From an uncultured Mycoplasmatota bacterium (GTDB taxonomy: Bacteria; Bacillota_I; Bacilli_A; Mycoplasmatales; Mycoplasmoidaceae): a stretch of 64,000 bases of DNA. Where the stretch lies: contig CATDIL010000001.1 of assembly GCA_949517355.1 (NCBI GenBank), positions 124,001 to 188,000 on the forward strand, written 5' to 3'. The notes beneath the pieces were generated by a model that was not told the DNA's origin, did not search any database, and saw nothing but the letters and a program-made list of their open reading frames with translations. This document shows positions 1-9,487 of this stretch, piece after piece (position 1 is the first letter of the stretch; each line of letters opens with the position of its first letter). Both the position numbers and the translations under genes were made by a program.

Positions 1-1
1 T

Positions 2-262
2 GCAAAAGCAATTCAAGATTATATTAATTTTGCTTCTCACGGTTCACATGAAGACGTTATTCCTGATTTAGTACCGCTTCCATGATTATGAAAACTTGGT
101 TTTAACGCAGTTTCAGGTTCAATATCTCCAAGTTCTGTTAGTGTTACATTAACTGCCCACTTAAGCACTATAGCTAATCTTGTTATGGCTGTTTTAATTG
201 GTGGAGAAATTGTTGGTGCTGTTCCTGGAATTAAAGGAATTATTCAATTTGTAAAAGAATAA
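2..262 (+). CDS. C-terminal end of an unidentified protein (partial)
   Basis: The frame is open from the window edge to TAA at 260-262 (about 86 residues), with two TGA codons read as Trp in the stretch PLPWLWKLGF. The end is rich in small and hydrophobic residues (VMAVLIGGEIVGAVPGIKG) and could be a membrane or surface-associated tail. I do not recognise the family and the N-terminus lies outside the window. It runs convergently toward rpsB and shares a terminator with it. Confidence 0.6.
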
Positions 263-279
263 TAAAATAATCAAAAATA

Positions 280-308
280 AAAAAACACGCTTGATTAGCG
301 TGTTTTTT
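280..308. terminator. Bidirectional intrinsic terminator
   Basis: An 11-bp perfect stem (AAAAAACACGC / GCGTGTTTTTT) encloses a 7-nt loop (TTGATTA). The flanking A and T runs make it work on both strands, serving the partial gene on the left (+) and rpsB on the right (-). Confidence 0.85.
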
Positions 309-324
309 AAGTTTTATAGAAGAA

Positions 325-1359
325 TTATTTCTTTTCTACGGGTTTTTCTTCATTAGATTTTTGAAAACTTCTTCCAAATTTCTTGTGAGCAATGAAACCT
401 TGATCAAATTTCTTCTTAGCTATTTCTGGAAGGATGATTTCTTCATCGCTCTTACCTACTATTAATTGAGGTTCATTTAAAGCTTCACAAATAGCATCAT
501 TTAAGATTGTTAATATTAAATACACAGTTCTAATAGATGTTGTGTTAGCTGGAATAATGAAGTCAACTAATTCAGGGTTGGCATTAGTGTTTGCAATAGC
601 AACTACTGGAATTCTTAATTTACGTGCCTCTTCAACAGCATTGTGTTCCACAACTGGATCACATACAACAATTGCTTGTGGTAAACCACGCATCGTTCTG
701 ATACCATTTAAGAATTTAGACATTTTTTCTACTTCTTTTGACATCATTAATTGTTCTTTTTTAGAGTAACGTTTAATTTCACCTGACATTTGAAGAGAAA
801 TTAAATTATTTAACTTGTCAATTGACTTAGAAATAGTCTTAAAGTTTGTTAAAGTACCACCTAATCATCTTTGGTTAATATAGAATGATTTACTACGAGT
901 AGCTTCATTTTTTACTAAATTTTTAGTAAATTCACCTTTAGTACCAACGAATAGAATTCTTCCACCGTCTCTAGTAATATCTCTTAAGAAGTTGTATGCA
1001 CGGTCTAAGAAAATAGTTGTTTTTAATAAATCAATTACTTGATTTAATCCAGATTTACTTGGGTAAATAAATGGTCTCATTTTAGGATTTCATCATTTAG
1101 CAGACATACCAATGTGACAACCAGATTCCATTAATTTAGATGCAGAAATTAATTTTTTAATTCCTGCTTCTTTGTTTGATTCAAAGAATGAATTAATCTT
1201 AGATTCAATTGATTTTTGTGTAACAAAAAAATCTTTTGACGAATTTGCATTTGGTTTCTTGTTTTCAGAAGCAGCCTTTGTAGGCTTCTTTGCTTTTTTA
1301 ACTTCTGTTTTAGCTTTTGCAGTTTTTGTTAAAACTGATTCATCTTTTGTATTTGTCAT
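325..1359 (-). CDS. rpsB: 30S ribosomal protein S2, N-terminally extended
   Basis: S2 binds the 30S head/platform junction. The frame is continuous over 344 residues once in-frame TGAs are read as Trp. The S2 core begins with LMESGCHIG, then WWNPKMRPFIY, and continues through RILFVGTKGEF, KSFYINQRWLGGTLTNF, VVCDPVVEHNAVEEARKLRIPVVAIANTN and the usual C-terminal region. About 75 Lys/Ala/Ser-rich residues precede the core, which normally lies near the protein start. The ATG at 1359 has an AAAGGT Shine-Dalgarno-like site just upstream. Downstream is the terminator at 280-308. Identity is secure. The extension is real in this reading, though its function is unknown. Confidence 0.97.
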
Positions 1360-1390
1360 CGTTAACCTTTCAATGTAAATTTATGTGTTA

Positions 1391-2080
1391 TTAATCTTTT
1401 TTTAATTCACTAAATGGAGTTTCAATTTGTTGAGATCTACCAAAGAATTCAACTTCAACAGAAGCTGTTCCTTTTTCAAGATCAATGTTTCTAATAGTAC
1501 CAACAGTTCCTGCGAATGCCCCAACAGTAATTTGAACATTTTCACCAATTTTTAAATCAGTTGTATAAACTGGTTTTTCAACAACTGGTTCAACTGCTGC
1601 AACATTTTCCACTTCTGCTTTTGGCGCTTCTTCAGAAGCCGCTTGTACATTTGTGTTAACGTTGTTAAATTCACTAATAGTAATTGGAATAGGCATTGCA
1701 CCTTTACCGCTACTACCTACGAATCCCATTACACCATTGGTGTTACGGATTGTATATCAAATATTTTTATCCATAATCATATTAATGAAAATATAACCTG
1801 GAAATTTATTTGCAATTTTAGTACGAATTTTTTTGTATTTACCATCTGGAGTAGTTTCTCATTTAGTAGTCTTAGTATTCTTCATTGATTTAGGCAATGA
1901 AGGATCATTTTTTGAAAAAATTTCTTCTTTTACAATAGTACGTTTAAAGATTTTAATTTCTTTAACGTGGTCTTCATATCCAAAGTTACGAATTTTTTCA
2001 ATAAGAGTATCCTTAATTGAGTCTTCTTTACCAGCAATAGCTGTGATGATAAATCATTGATACATTGAATTTTGATCCAT
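1391..2080 (-). CDS. nusG: Transcription termination/antitermination factor NusG
   Basis: NusG binds RNA polymerase and modulates elongation, pausing and Rho-type termination. The 229-residue product has an N-terminal NGN domain (MYQWFIITAIAGKED, later NKFPGYIFINMIM and NTNGVMGFVG). A low-complexity Ala/Glu/Val linker at about residues 125-170 joins it to a C-terminal KOW domain (IGENVQITVGAFAGTVGTI). The linker is longer than in Bacillus NusG. The start is fixed by a strong SD (GGAG) 6 nt upstream, lying beside the secE stop. It is the last gene of the rpmG-secE-nusG string. Confidence 0.95.
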
Positions 2081-2089
2081 ATTTTACTC

Positions 2090-2356
2090 CTATACTAGTG
2101 CGCTTATTTGATCAAACGCTAAGAAAACTACTACAAATAATGCAGCGATAATAATTGTTATTAAAAAATCTTTGACAAGTTTAGATTTTGTAGGTCAAGT
2201 GATTCTTTTAAATTCTTTACCTAAACCAAAGAATCATTTTTTCATAACGTATGAAAATTTCTTCTTTGGATCTTTAGGCTTGTTTCTTTTTTCTGCTTTT
2301 CTTTGAGCTTTTTCAGCTTTTCTTTGTGCTATTAGCGTTTTCTTAGATTGATCCAT
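2090..2356 (-). CDS. secE: Preprotein translocase subunit SecE
   Basis: SecE clamps SecY in the Sec translocon. The 88-residue product has a Lys/Arg/Ala-rich cytoplasmic N-terminus, then the family motif KEFKRITWPTKSKL and one C-terminal transmembrane helix (FLITIIIAALFVVVFLAF). This is the usual single-span form of Gram-positives. Both motif tryptophans are TGA codons. It sits between rpmG and nusG as in most Firmicutes, and its stop is 9 nt before the nusG ATG. Confidence 0.94.
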
Positions 2357-2377
2357 AATGACACATAAAACTAAGAA

Positions 2378-2536
2378 TTATCTAGATTCCTTGTGTAAAG
2401 TTGTTTTTTTACACTTAGGACAATACTTTCTTAGTTCAAGTCTCTTTGCAGAGTCTTTGTTAACTAAGATGTGGTAATTACGAGAATTACATTCTTCACA
2501 TACCAATATTGCTTTAACTTTCATATTCTTAGACAT
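2378..2536 (-). CDS. rpmG: 50S ribosomal protein L33 (zinc-ribbon form)
   Basis: The 52-residue product is MSKNMKVKAILVCEECNSRN... ending HKESR. It keeps the four cysteines of the Zn-binding L33 type (CEEC...CPKC) and basic tails. It belongs to the rpmG-secE-nusG gene string. Its ATG directly follows a hairpin plus T-run, and the best SD (GGGAGGAG) overlaps that hairpin (see 2537-2565), so translation or read-through may be controlled there. Confidence 0.95.
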   Translation of the reverse strand: MSKNMKVKAILVCEECNSRNYHILVNKDSAKRLELRKYCPKCKKTTLHKESR

Positions 2537-2565
2537 TTAAAAAAGGAGCTTTTGCTCCTCCCGTT
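2537..2565 (-). promoter_or_regulatory. Terminator-like hairpin overlapping the rpmG Shine-Dalgarno
   Basis: On the minus strand the order is GGGAGGAGC-AAAA-GCTCC-TTTTTT-AA-ATG. A 6-bp stem with a tetraloop and U-run ends 2 nt before the rpmG start. The 5' arm contains the only good SD. It can act as the terminator of the 2611-3201 gene, as an attenuator for rpmG-secE-nusG, or as an SD-sequestering structure. Confidence 0.65.
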
Positions 2566-2610
2566 AAATGTATTAGTATTATATACATTTATTTATATAT
2601 AACACATTTT

Positions 2611-3201
2611 TTATAATTTGGAAATCAAACGATCTTTAGCCTTCTTAATAAATGTTCTAACATCATTGTAATATGTGTGTTTAGGAATATTCAATTTTTT
2701 AGTTATATGTTTGCTAGTTTTACCTTGTAATAACATATTAATAATTTTCACCGTTCTTTTCTTTTTATATTTCTTAAGAAATAAATAGAAGTCTTCATTT
2801 TCATTAATATCGTTAAAAAATGTTTCAGGTGTGTTGTAATCAATATAGTGATTTTCACAATCACTTTTAATCTTTCCTATTACTCTACAATATCCATTAT
2901 GTTTTCTCTGGATTTTAACAAGTTCTGTTAATAACTGAAATTTACAATTATTAAATAATAACCTTCTAAAAGAAATTTTGTGTTTTAACTTAGTATATGT
3001 TTTTACTGTTTTATATAATTGTGAATAAATTAAAGCATTAAGATCAATTAAATCTCTTATATTTTTATCACCCAATATTGCTTTGCAATATTTATGAAGT
3101 TCAAGTTTGTATTTTGCAAAAATAATATTTTTATAATTCATATCACTTTTGAACCTACTAATATTAACTGGGCGTTTAAGATCTATTTCATTCTTTAACA
3201 T
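2611..3201 (-). CDS. Divergent sigma-70-type factor at the sigH position
   Basis: The 196-residue, very basic protein has a region-2-like middle (DLIDLNALIYSQLYKTV ... FRRLLFNNCKFQLLTELVKIQRK) resembling the sigma-H core-binding and -10 helices. It ends in a region-4-like helix-turn-helix (RTVKIINMLLQGKTSKHI then IPKHTYYNDVRTFIKKAKDRL). It lies just upstream of rpmG-secE-nusG, the position sigH occupies in Bacillus, so synteny and domain order agree. Sequence similarity is faint, as with other mollicute sigma-like proteins. It is the last gene of a four-gene unit starting at 5041. It could instead be a phage-type regulator. Confidence 0.62.
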   Translation of the reverse strand: MLKNEIDLKRPVNISRFKSDMNYKNIIFAKYKLELHKYCKAILGDKNIRDLIDLNALIYSQLYKTVKTYTKLKHKISFRRLLFNNCKFQLLTELVKIQRKHNGYCRVIGKIKSDCENHYIDYNTPETFFNDINENEDFYLFLKKYKKKRTVKIINMLLQGKTSKHITKKLNIPKHTYYNDVRTFIKKAKDRLISKL

Positions 3202-3202
3202 A

Positions 3203-3673
3203 TTATGTGTTACTTAATGAAATTTTAAATTGATCATAATAATACTTTTGATATCCAGTACTTGGTATATACCAAACCAAGTCAATTAAAACAGTATCTT
3301 TATTTGAATTAATCCTATAAGACAATTCAAACTTGTATTTATTTATTGAATATTTAAATTTTTCAATGTTTCCAACAATATTCTTAATAATTGCTTTTAT
3401 TTCTTCTACAAATTTTGTCTCGTTTATTTCTTTTGAATATTTGTCTTGTTTTACATATATTGAAATGATTTTTTTAAGATCTTCATTTTTTGACAAATAA
3501 TATGAAATCTTATAGTGTTCATAATTATCTCCTCTATTCATTGGTTTTCTTTCTTTTGGTTCATCTGAATTATTTTTATTTATCAAACTTAATCCGATCA
3601 TTGCTGTGCTACCAATTAATACTGTAGACAGTCCACCAGAAATTAAACCAATAGTTTTCTTAGATATTTTCAT
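3203..3673 (-). CDS. Small membrane-anchored protein of unknown function
   Basis: The 156-residue product has an N-terminal signal anchor (residues about 8-32, TIGLISGGLSTVLIGSTAM...) and no lipobox Cys. A soluble, charged, Tyr-rich domain (KISYYLSKNEDLKKI...) follows, presumably outside the cell. Its ATG overlaps the upstream gene's stop by 1 nt (TAATG), and its stop is 1 nt before the sigma-like gene, so translation is probably coupled. I recognise no family. An anti-sigma or partner role is conceivable from context only. Confidence 0.7.
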   Translation of the reverse strand: MKISKKTIGLISGGLSTVLIGSTAMIGLSLINKNNSDEPKERKPMNRGDNYEHYKISYYLSKNEDLKKIISIYVKQDKYSKEINETKFVEEIKAIIKNIVGNIEKFKYSINKYKFELSYRINSNKDTVLIDLVWYIPSTGYQKYYYDQFKISLSNT

Positions 3674-4716
3674 TAAAATGTTACCTCCTTAAAATAATTA
3701 ATATTGTCAATAAAAACTTCCATTACTTGTAGTTTTTTGTTTTTATAATCGTTATTGCCTTTAAAACTAAAATTGTTTATAAACTTTAAAGTTTTTATTG
3801 CATTTTTATAAAGAATTTTAATGGATATTTGATAATATCCTGTTGTTGCTAATGGGCAATAAAACCCATTGACTCCATCATTTTGATTTTCTACTTTTCC
3901 ATTTGATTCATTAAAGTATGTACAAAAATCATAAGTAAATTCTTTTGTAGAATCACCATATTCAGGTGTTGTAACTTCATATGTTAATTCATTTTGTTCA
4001 TGTCCATATACTTGATATATAAAATGTACTTTTTTAGACAATATTGTGTAGTAATCTTCAAATTTAATTGTTAATAATTTTTTAATAGGCTCATCAATTT
4101 GATCTGTTTCATTATTCATTGAATAATAAATAATTTGATCTTCACTATAACTACCTAACACAGAATTTAAATAATACGAGTTTGATATATTGAACACAAT
4201 GTCTTTATTGTCTTTTTCTTCGTAATTTGAATATATGAATTTTATTTGTATTTTCTGTTGGTATATTTCACTAATAAATTCGTTATACTCATATTGATCT
4301 AAACCAACATCAGCTTTGTCTAATATTGCATTATCTATATTCAAATTAAAGTTTAATAAGATCGAATAATTGGTCAACGGATCTTGAAACAATTTTGAAT
4401 CATTTGTATCAATTTCAAAGGCACACGTATATTTAGTGCAATAGTCTTTTTGAGTCACTCAATCAGGAGCTTTTTGTTCAGTTTCTGCATTTATTGAAAT
4501 GTCACTAATTTGAGTAAACTGTGTTGATAAATTTACATTAAATGTGTTTGTTGGTAAAAATAAGTTATTAATTAAATAAAAATTAATGTCAAAATATCAT
4601 TTATTCTCCACGATTTTTAAGCTTCCATCAGATCCATCAATATATAACCATTTAAATTGATTAACAGGGTTTTCACTTAACCTTTTAACATAATATGTTG
4701 ATGTAGTATTTATCAT
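3673..4716 (-). CDS. Unknown 347-residue protein, probably beta-rich
   Basis: The frame needs TGA=Trp to join its N-terminal third (MINTTSTYYVKRLSENPVNQ...) to the rest. The protein is Asn/Tyr/Asp-rich with alternating hydrophobic strands (for example FNLNIDNAILDKADVG and YQISIKILYKNAIKTLKF). It has no signal peptide, transmembrane helix or known catalytic motif. A start at 4716 follows the upstream stop by one base. A GTG at 4458 is a weaker alternative because open coding continues well upstream of it. It is the second gene of the sigma-like operon. Function is unknown. Confidence 0.65.
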
Positions 4717-4717
4717 A

Positions 4718-5041
4718 TTATCTGTAATATTTAAAGAATTCAGACAATGCTATTTTCAACTTTGAATAAAAGGTTGTTCTTGAGCAATGATATTGATCGC
4801 TGCTTTTTTTATCAAAAAAGCATTGAGTAATTATTCTTCTGCTTTCGTTTGATAATTCTGTTGAGATCGAATCAATCAAGTTAATATAAGATTGATACTC
4901 TTTTATTCTCTGTTTTTCTCGCTTATTTAATTTGTCAGGGGCAATTAGACTAAGTTTGAATTTGTAAATCTTATATAACAATGCAATTTCATTGATTTGC
5001 TTTTTGTCTTTTTTAAATTGAATTTTTGAATAATTTTCCAT
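4718..5041 (-). CDS. Small HTH-like regulator, first gene of the sigma-like operon
   Basis: The 107-residue basic protein has a central helix pair (LNKREKQRIKEYQSYINLI). Its C-terminus, SDQYHCSRTTFYSKLKIALSEFFKYY, looks like a helix-turn-helix of the sigma region 4 or phage late-regulator type and recalls the small MG284/MPN403 group of mycoplasmas. The start is set by one of the best SDs in the window (AAAGGAGGAAAAAA before ATG). It leads the 5041-2611 unit. Its role in regulating that unit is inferred. Confidence 0.6.
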   Translation of the reverse strand: MENYSKIQFKKDKKQINEIALLYKIYKFKLSLIAPDKLNKREKQRIKEYQSYINLIDSISTELSNESRRIITQCFFDKKSSDQYHCSRTTFYSKLKIALSEFFKYYR

Positions 5042-5132
5042 TTTTTTCCTCCTTTAAGAAAATATACAAAAAAATTCAAAAAAATTTTATTACCAAAATT
5101 AAAATTTTTATATAAAATTTTCCAAATTTAAT

Positions 5133-5170
5133 AAATCCAGAATTTTGTTAAAATAACAAAATCTGGATTT
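5133..5170. repeat. Long inverted repeat upstream of the sigma-like operon
   Basis: AAATCCAG-AATTTTGTTA pairs with TAACAAAA-TCTGGATTT, giving a stem of about 17 bp with one bulge and a very short loop. No strong U-run follows on either strand. It lies between the metK terminator and the gene at 5041, so it is either a second terminator or an operator/5' structure of that operon. Confidence 0.6.
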
Positions 5171-5189
5171 ATATGTGTATATGTGTAAA

Positions 5190-5217
5190 TAAATAAAAAT
5201 CCTCTGTAAGAGGATTT
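5190..5217 (-). terminator. Intrinsic terminator of metK
   Basis: A 9-bp stem (AAATCCTCT / AGAGGATTT) with a 3-nt loop is followed on the minus strand by TTTTTATTTATTT, immediately after the metK stop. Confidence 0.8.
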
Positions 5218-5219
5218 AA

Positions 5220-6356
5220 TTACTTAATGTTTTTCTTTAAAAGAATAACTTTGTCTAGTTTTTCTCAAGGTAAATTTAATTCATCCCTACCAAAATGTCC
5301 ATAAACTGATAGGTTAGAATAAACATTCTTCTTCATGTTAAGTTTTTGAATGATAGATTTTAAATCAAAATCAAAAGATTTCTTTATTGCATTCAGAATT
5401 TTTTCATCTGAATATTTTGCAGTTCCAAATGTTTCGATATAAATATCTGATGGATGGGGTAAACCGATATTAAAGCCTAATTGAACTTCGCAACGTTCAG
5501 CTAATCCTGCGGCCACCACATTCTTTGCAATGTATCTAGCAAAATATGCACCAGTTCTATCTACTTTTGTATAGTCTTTACCACTAAATGCTCCACCACC
5601 ATGTCTAGATGCACCACCATATGTGTCCACAATAATTTTTCTACCAGTTAATCCTGTATCTCCAAACGGACCACCGATGATAAAATCGCCTGCGGTATTT
5701 ACTAGTTTTTTGAATCCTGTGCTAAAACCATATTTCTTTGCAACAGGAATCATTACTTTAGATTCAACAATCTTTCTAATGTTAGAAACATCTTTAGAAC
5801 TAGTATGTTGAATTGACATTAACATACTATCGATTGATTTTGGTTTGTTATTAACATAGTTAATACAAACTTGAGATTTCATATCATATTTAGCACCAGG
5901 AAGTTTTTTTGCATTAATTAGCTTTTCGGTTTCCTTGCATAAATCGTGAGCAATAGAAATCGGTAAAGGCATATAGTTTTTTGTTTCATTAGTTGCATAG
6001 CCAAAAACAATACCTTGATCTCCTGCACCGATAACTTGGTTTTGTAAGCTGACTAAATTATTAATATCAGTAGACTGTTTATTAATGTTAGATAAAATTG
6101 TAAAATCACATTCATCATAACCTAAAGGTTTTAAAACACTTCAAGCAATTTGAACAACGTCTGCATAACCTTTAGTAGTTATTTCACCACCGATAACAAT
6201 TAAATGATTGCTTGCAAAAACTTCACAAGCAACGTGACTATTAGGATCTAATTTTAAACAACAATCTAGGATTGAATCAGCAATTTTATCACATATTTTA
6301 TCTGGATGACCAACACCTACTGATTCACTAGTAATTTTTCTAACAAAGCTTGACAT
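5220..6356 (-). CDS. metK: S-adenosylmethionine synthetase
   Basis: MetK makes SAM from methionine and ATP, the methyl donor for TlyA and the DNA methylase found in this window. The 378-residue product has all landmarks: [20 protein letters not shown] near the start, [36 protein letters not shown] (P-loop-like), [19 protein letters not shown], and the C-terminal [16 protein letters not shown] (6366-6371) lies 9 nt before the ATG, inside the tsaD stop region, suggesting its own leaderless promoter. Confidence 0.97.
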
Positions 6357-6365
6357 ATTTATTAA

Positions 6366-6371
6366 ATTATA
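6366..6371 (-). promoter_or_regulatory. -10 box of metK (TATAAT), leaderless type
   Basis: TATAAT on the minus strand with 9 nt to the metK ATG. The tsaD stop codon TAA is embedded in it. Confidence 0.6.
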
Positions 6372-7332
6372 TACAGTCTATCGAAAGATTCGCATCGTTG
6401 ATTAATAGCAATGCATATGCAGCAATCATTGTAGCATTATCACCACAATATTTAATATCAGGAATGATTAGGTTTTTAAATTTTTTAGATAGTAAATATC
6501 TAAGTCTTTTATTTGCAGAGACCCCTCCACCTATTACAATATTATTTACTTTGTATTTATCAGAGTAATACTCTAATTTTCTAATTAATTCTTCACAAAT
6601 TCACTCTAAAGATGAAGAGGCAACCATTACTTTATCAACCTTTTGGTTCTTCATCTTTGTTGAATTAACATAATTTAATACGTGAGTTTTTAATCCTGAA
6701 AAACTAAATTGTTGTTTTAGAGGTAAATGATTTATCATTTTTAGATTACATTTTGATTGGTCAAAACATTTATCAATGCTAATACCTCCTGGGTATGGTA
6801 AATTAATAGCGCGTCCTATTTTATCCAATGTTTCACCTACTGCATCATCTGTAGTTTTGTTTAATATTTTAATTTTGTTAACAGATTTAACTAGATAAAT
6901 TGATGTGTGACCACCAGAAACTACTAATGATAAAAATGGGTATTTAATCTTTTGTTTTTTACCAATGCAAAACGAAAAAATATGTCCACACATATGATCA
7001 ACAGGAATTAATTTAGCATTTGTTAAATAAGCAACAGATTTTGCAAAAGTTTTACCTACATGTAATGAACCTGGTAAACCAGGTTTAGCAGTATATGCAA
7101 CATATGTAATGTCTTTATAGTTTAATTTAGTTCCTTTAAATACATCTATTAAACATTTAGCAATTGAGTCTTCATGACTTCGAGAAGCAATTTCAGGAAC
7201 AATCCCTCCAAATTTAACATGCTCACCTAAAGAAGTCTTGGTTGATTCTTTAACTAATTTATTATTTTTTACTAAAGCAAGCGATGTATCATCGCATGAA
7301 GTTTCTATTGCAAGTAAACAGGCGAGTTTCAT
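6367..7332 (-). CDS. tsaD: tRNA threonylcarbamoyladenosine transferase TsaD
   Basis: TsaD is the catalytic core of t6A37 modification on ANN-decoding tRNAs. The 321-residue product begins [19 protein letters not shown]. It carries the metal site HMCGH, the ASKH-fold loops [14 protein letters not shown] and [22 protein letters not shown], and near the C-terminus [13 protein letters not shown] and GDNATMIA. Its ATG overlaps the potD stop by 1 nt (TAATG), so it is translationally tied to the pot operon. metK follows 10 nt downstream. Confidence 0.96.
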
Positions 7333-8672
7333 TATAGTTTACCTTTCATAATATTAAATGCTCAATGCATATTAGATTTAACTAACTCGCTTGAAATGTT
7401 TTCTTCAATATAGTTAATATCAGAAACTTCTGATGGATCAATGTTATAAATGCGTTGTAATAATTTTATTGTTTGGGAATCTTCTGTAACATCATCTGCA
7501 AAAAAACTATCATTATCATCCATTACATAATCACAAACTTTTCTTAATGGTGATGTATAAGCTACAAATGAAAAATTATTCATTGAATCATATTTATATT
7601 CATCACCATCTTTTTGTCTAATGTCTTCTCCATAACTTGTACCAGATAAACATAGTTGATTAACAATGTCATGCATTTTTTTAAATTTAATTGAATTAGA
7701 TTGATCTTTTTTATTTAACACAACCATATCTAATGCAATTAATGTTTTGTCAAACTTACAAAAATGAAATTCATTTGGATCGGTAACATCTTCTGTTCCA
7801 CCACCTTCTGCGGCATACAAAAGATCTCCATTATATGCAATAGCAGAACTTGCTCCATGTGGATAATGTTTAGCTAACGTAGAAATGATTTGACCAGAGT
7901 CAGTATTAAAATATGTGTAGCCTTCTTTAAAGTGTTTGCCAAGATTAGAATAAATGTTTGTAAAATCTTCTATAGTTTCAACGTCTTTTGGCGGATTTAC
8001 ACCATCATAACTTATAGAATTACAAATTCCATAAACACTACGCGCATCACTAACTACTGCAATTCTACGTTCTTTGCTTGGTGTAAATCTTGCATCTATT
8101 GGGTTATAAGAATCAATCAAATCAAATGTTGTTTCTCAGTTTGTTGCAGCATCTAATTCTGGAATTGATTTTCCTTTATATGCAAATGAAAATGATTGTA
8201 AAAAATATGGAATACCATAATCTAAAATTGATTCATTTGTTGAGTAATAACCTTCTTCACGATATTTTTTATCTAATTTAGTAATTAATGTATTAATTGT
8301 TTCGCTAAAAATATTAGATGAAATTGCATCAATACCATTTCGAATGATTGAACCATCTTCTTTTTTTATATTAAATTTTGTTCAATCAATTTTAGCTAAT
8401 TGATCATTTCTTTTTAAATTTAATAGTTCGTATGTAGAAGGAACTGCAAAATCATAGTATTTAGCAAACTTATTTTCTATTTCTTCGTTTGTTTCATAAG
8501 GCAAGAATGAAATATTAGGATGTTTAATTCTTAAATTTTGCATTACTTCATCAGACATATAGCTTTCCGAATTTGCAAAAACAATTCTTTCAGATCCACA
8601 ACTTGTAGCAGTTATTGGAATTAAAGAAATTACAGGAATAATTTTAAACAAATTTAAGAATGCCTTTCTCAT
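7332..8672 (-). CDS. potD: Spermidine/putrescine-binding lipoprotein PotD
   Basis: This is the substrate-binding component of the polyamine ABC importer. The 446-residue product has a signal peptide ending in the lipobox ITATSC (Cys about residue 23). A periplasmic-binding fold follows, with FLPYETNEEIENKFAKYYDFAVPSTYELLNL, the stretch typical of the PotD N-lobe. The start MRKAFLNLFKI is chosen because the open frame upstream only overlaps potC. It is the last pot gene, 2 nt after the potC stop. At about 450 residues it is longer than E. coli PotD (348), as usual in mycoplasmas. Confidence 0.88.
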
Positions 8673-8674
8673 AT

Positions 8675-9487
8675 TTATTTCTTTTTCCTCTTTAATATTG
8701 CAACAAAGAACATTACAACAAATGTAGCAAGAATAATGATTGCTCCAAAAGTTACAACTCACGCTTTAATACCCTTACGTGTTGAATAAATTGCTGTGCC
8801 AATTGTTTGAAATGATCCGTTAACTAAATTAGTAATGATAAAGTCATCTAAAGACATTGCTAACACAATAGCAATTGATGACAAAATAGCAGGAAATAAA
8901 TATGGAATAACTACTTTAAAGAAAGTTTTTATCTTAGAATACCCCAAATCATAACTTGCTAAAATCAAATTATTATTCATCTTAACCATTCTTGGATAAA
9001 TAGCAATAATAGCATATGGTGTACAGAATGATATATGAGCTAACAATACTGTAATAAAACCAAAACTTGCGCCTAACGGGATTACAGTTGAAGCAAACAA
9101 CAATGACAAACTTATACCTGTAATAACTTCAGGGTTAACTAATGACAGCCTTGTTGTTATCATAATAAATCCTTGATGTTTTTTATTGCTATTTCATATA
9201 CCAAAACAAGTAATAACCCCTAAAATAACACATACAGGAGTTACTACTACACTTAATAAAATTGAATTTAATAGACCATTGATAAATTCATTGTTTTGAA
9301 ATAGCATTAAATAGTTAACAGCATCTGGACAACCAAAATTTAAATTAATATTACCACGATCTGTTTGCCCATTAAAACTAATACAAACAATAAAAATTAA
9401 AGGAATGTAGATTATTGCAAGAACAATAAATACATAAAACCTTTTAAAAAAATTAGCTACTTTACTTTTTTGGAAGAAACTTTTCAC
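8675..9487 (-). CDS. potC: Polyamine ABC transporter permease PotC
   Basis: The 270-residue inner-membrane permease has six predicted helices. The binding-protein-dependent permease EAA-type loop appears as ASYDLGYSKIKTFFKVVIPYLFPAILSS, followed by the PotC-like LAMSLDDFIITNLVNG. It starts with GTG, whose G overlaps the TAG stop of potB (TAGTG), implying re-initiation by the same ribosome. It pairs with PotB to form the channel. Confidence 0.92.

Noticed and set aside
542-769. Plus-strand frame opposite rpsB
   Set aside because: Antisense shadow of rpsB; no start signal or family pattern.
5220-6360. SAM riboswitch or T-box upstream of metK, metG or pheS
   Set aside because: The spaces are 10-30 nt or filled by coding sequence, too short for these leaders.
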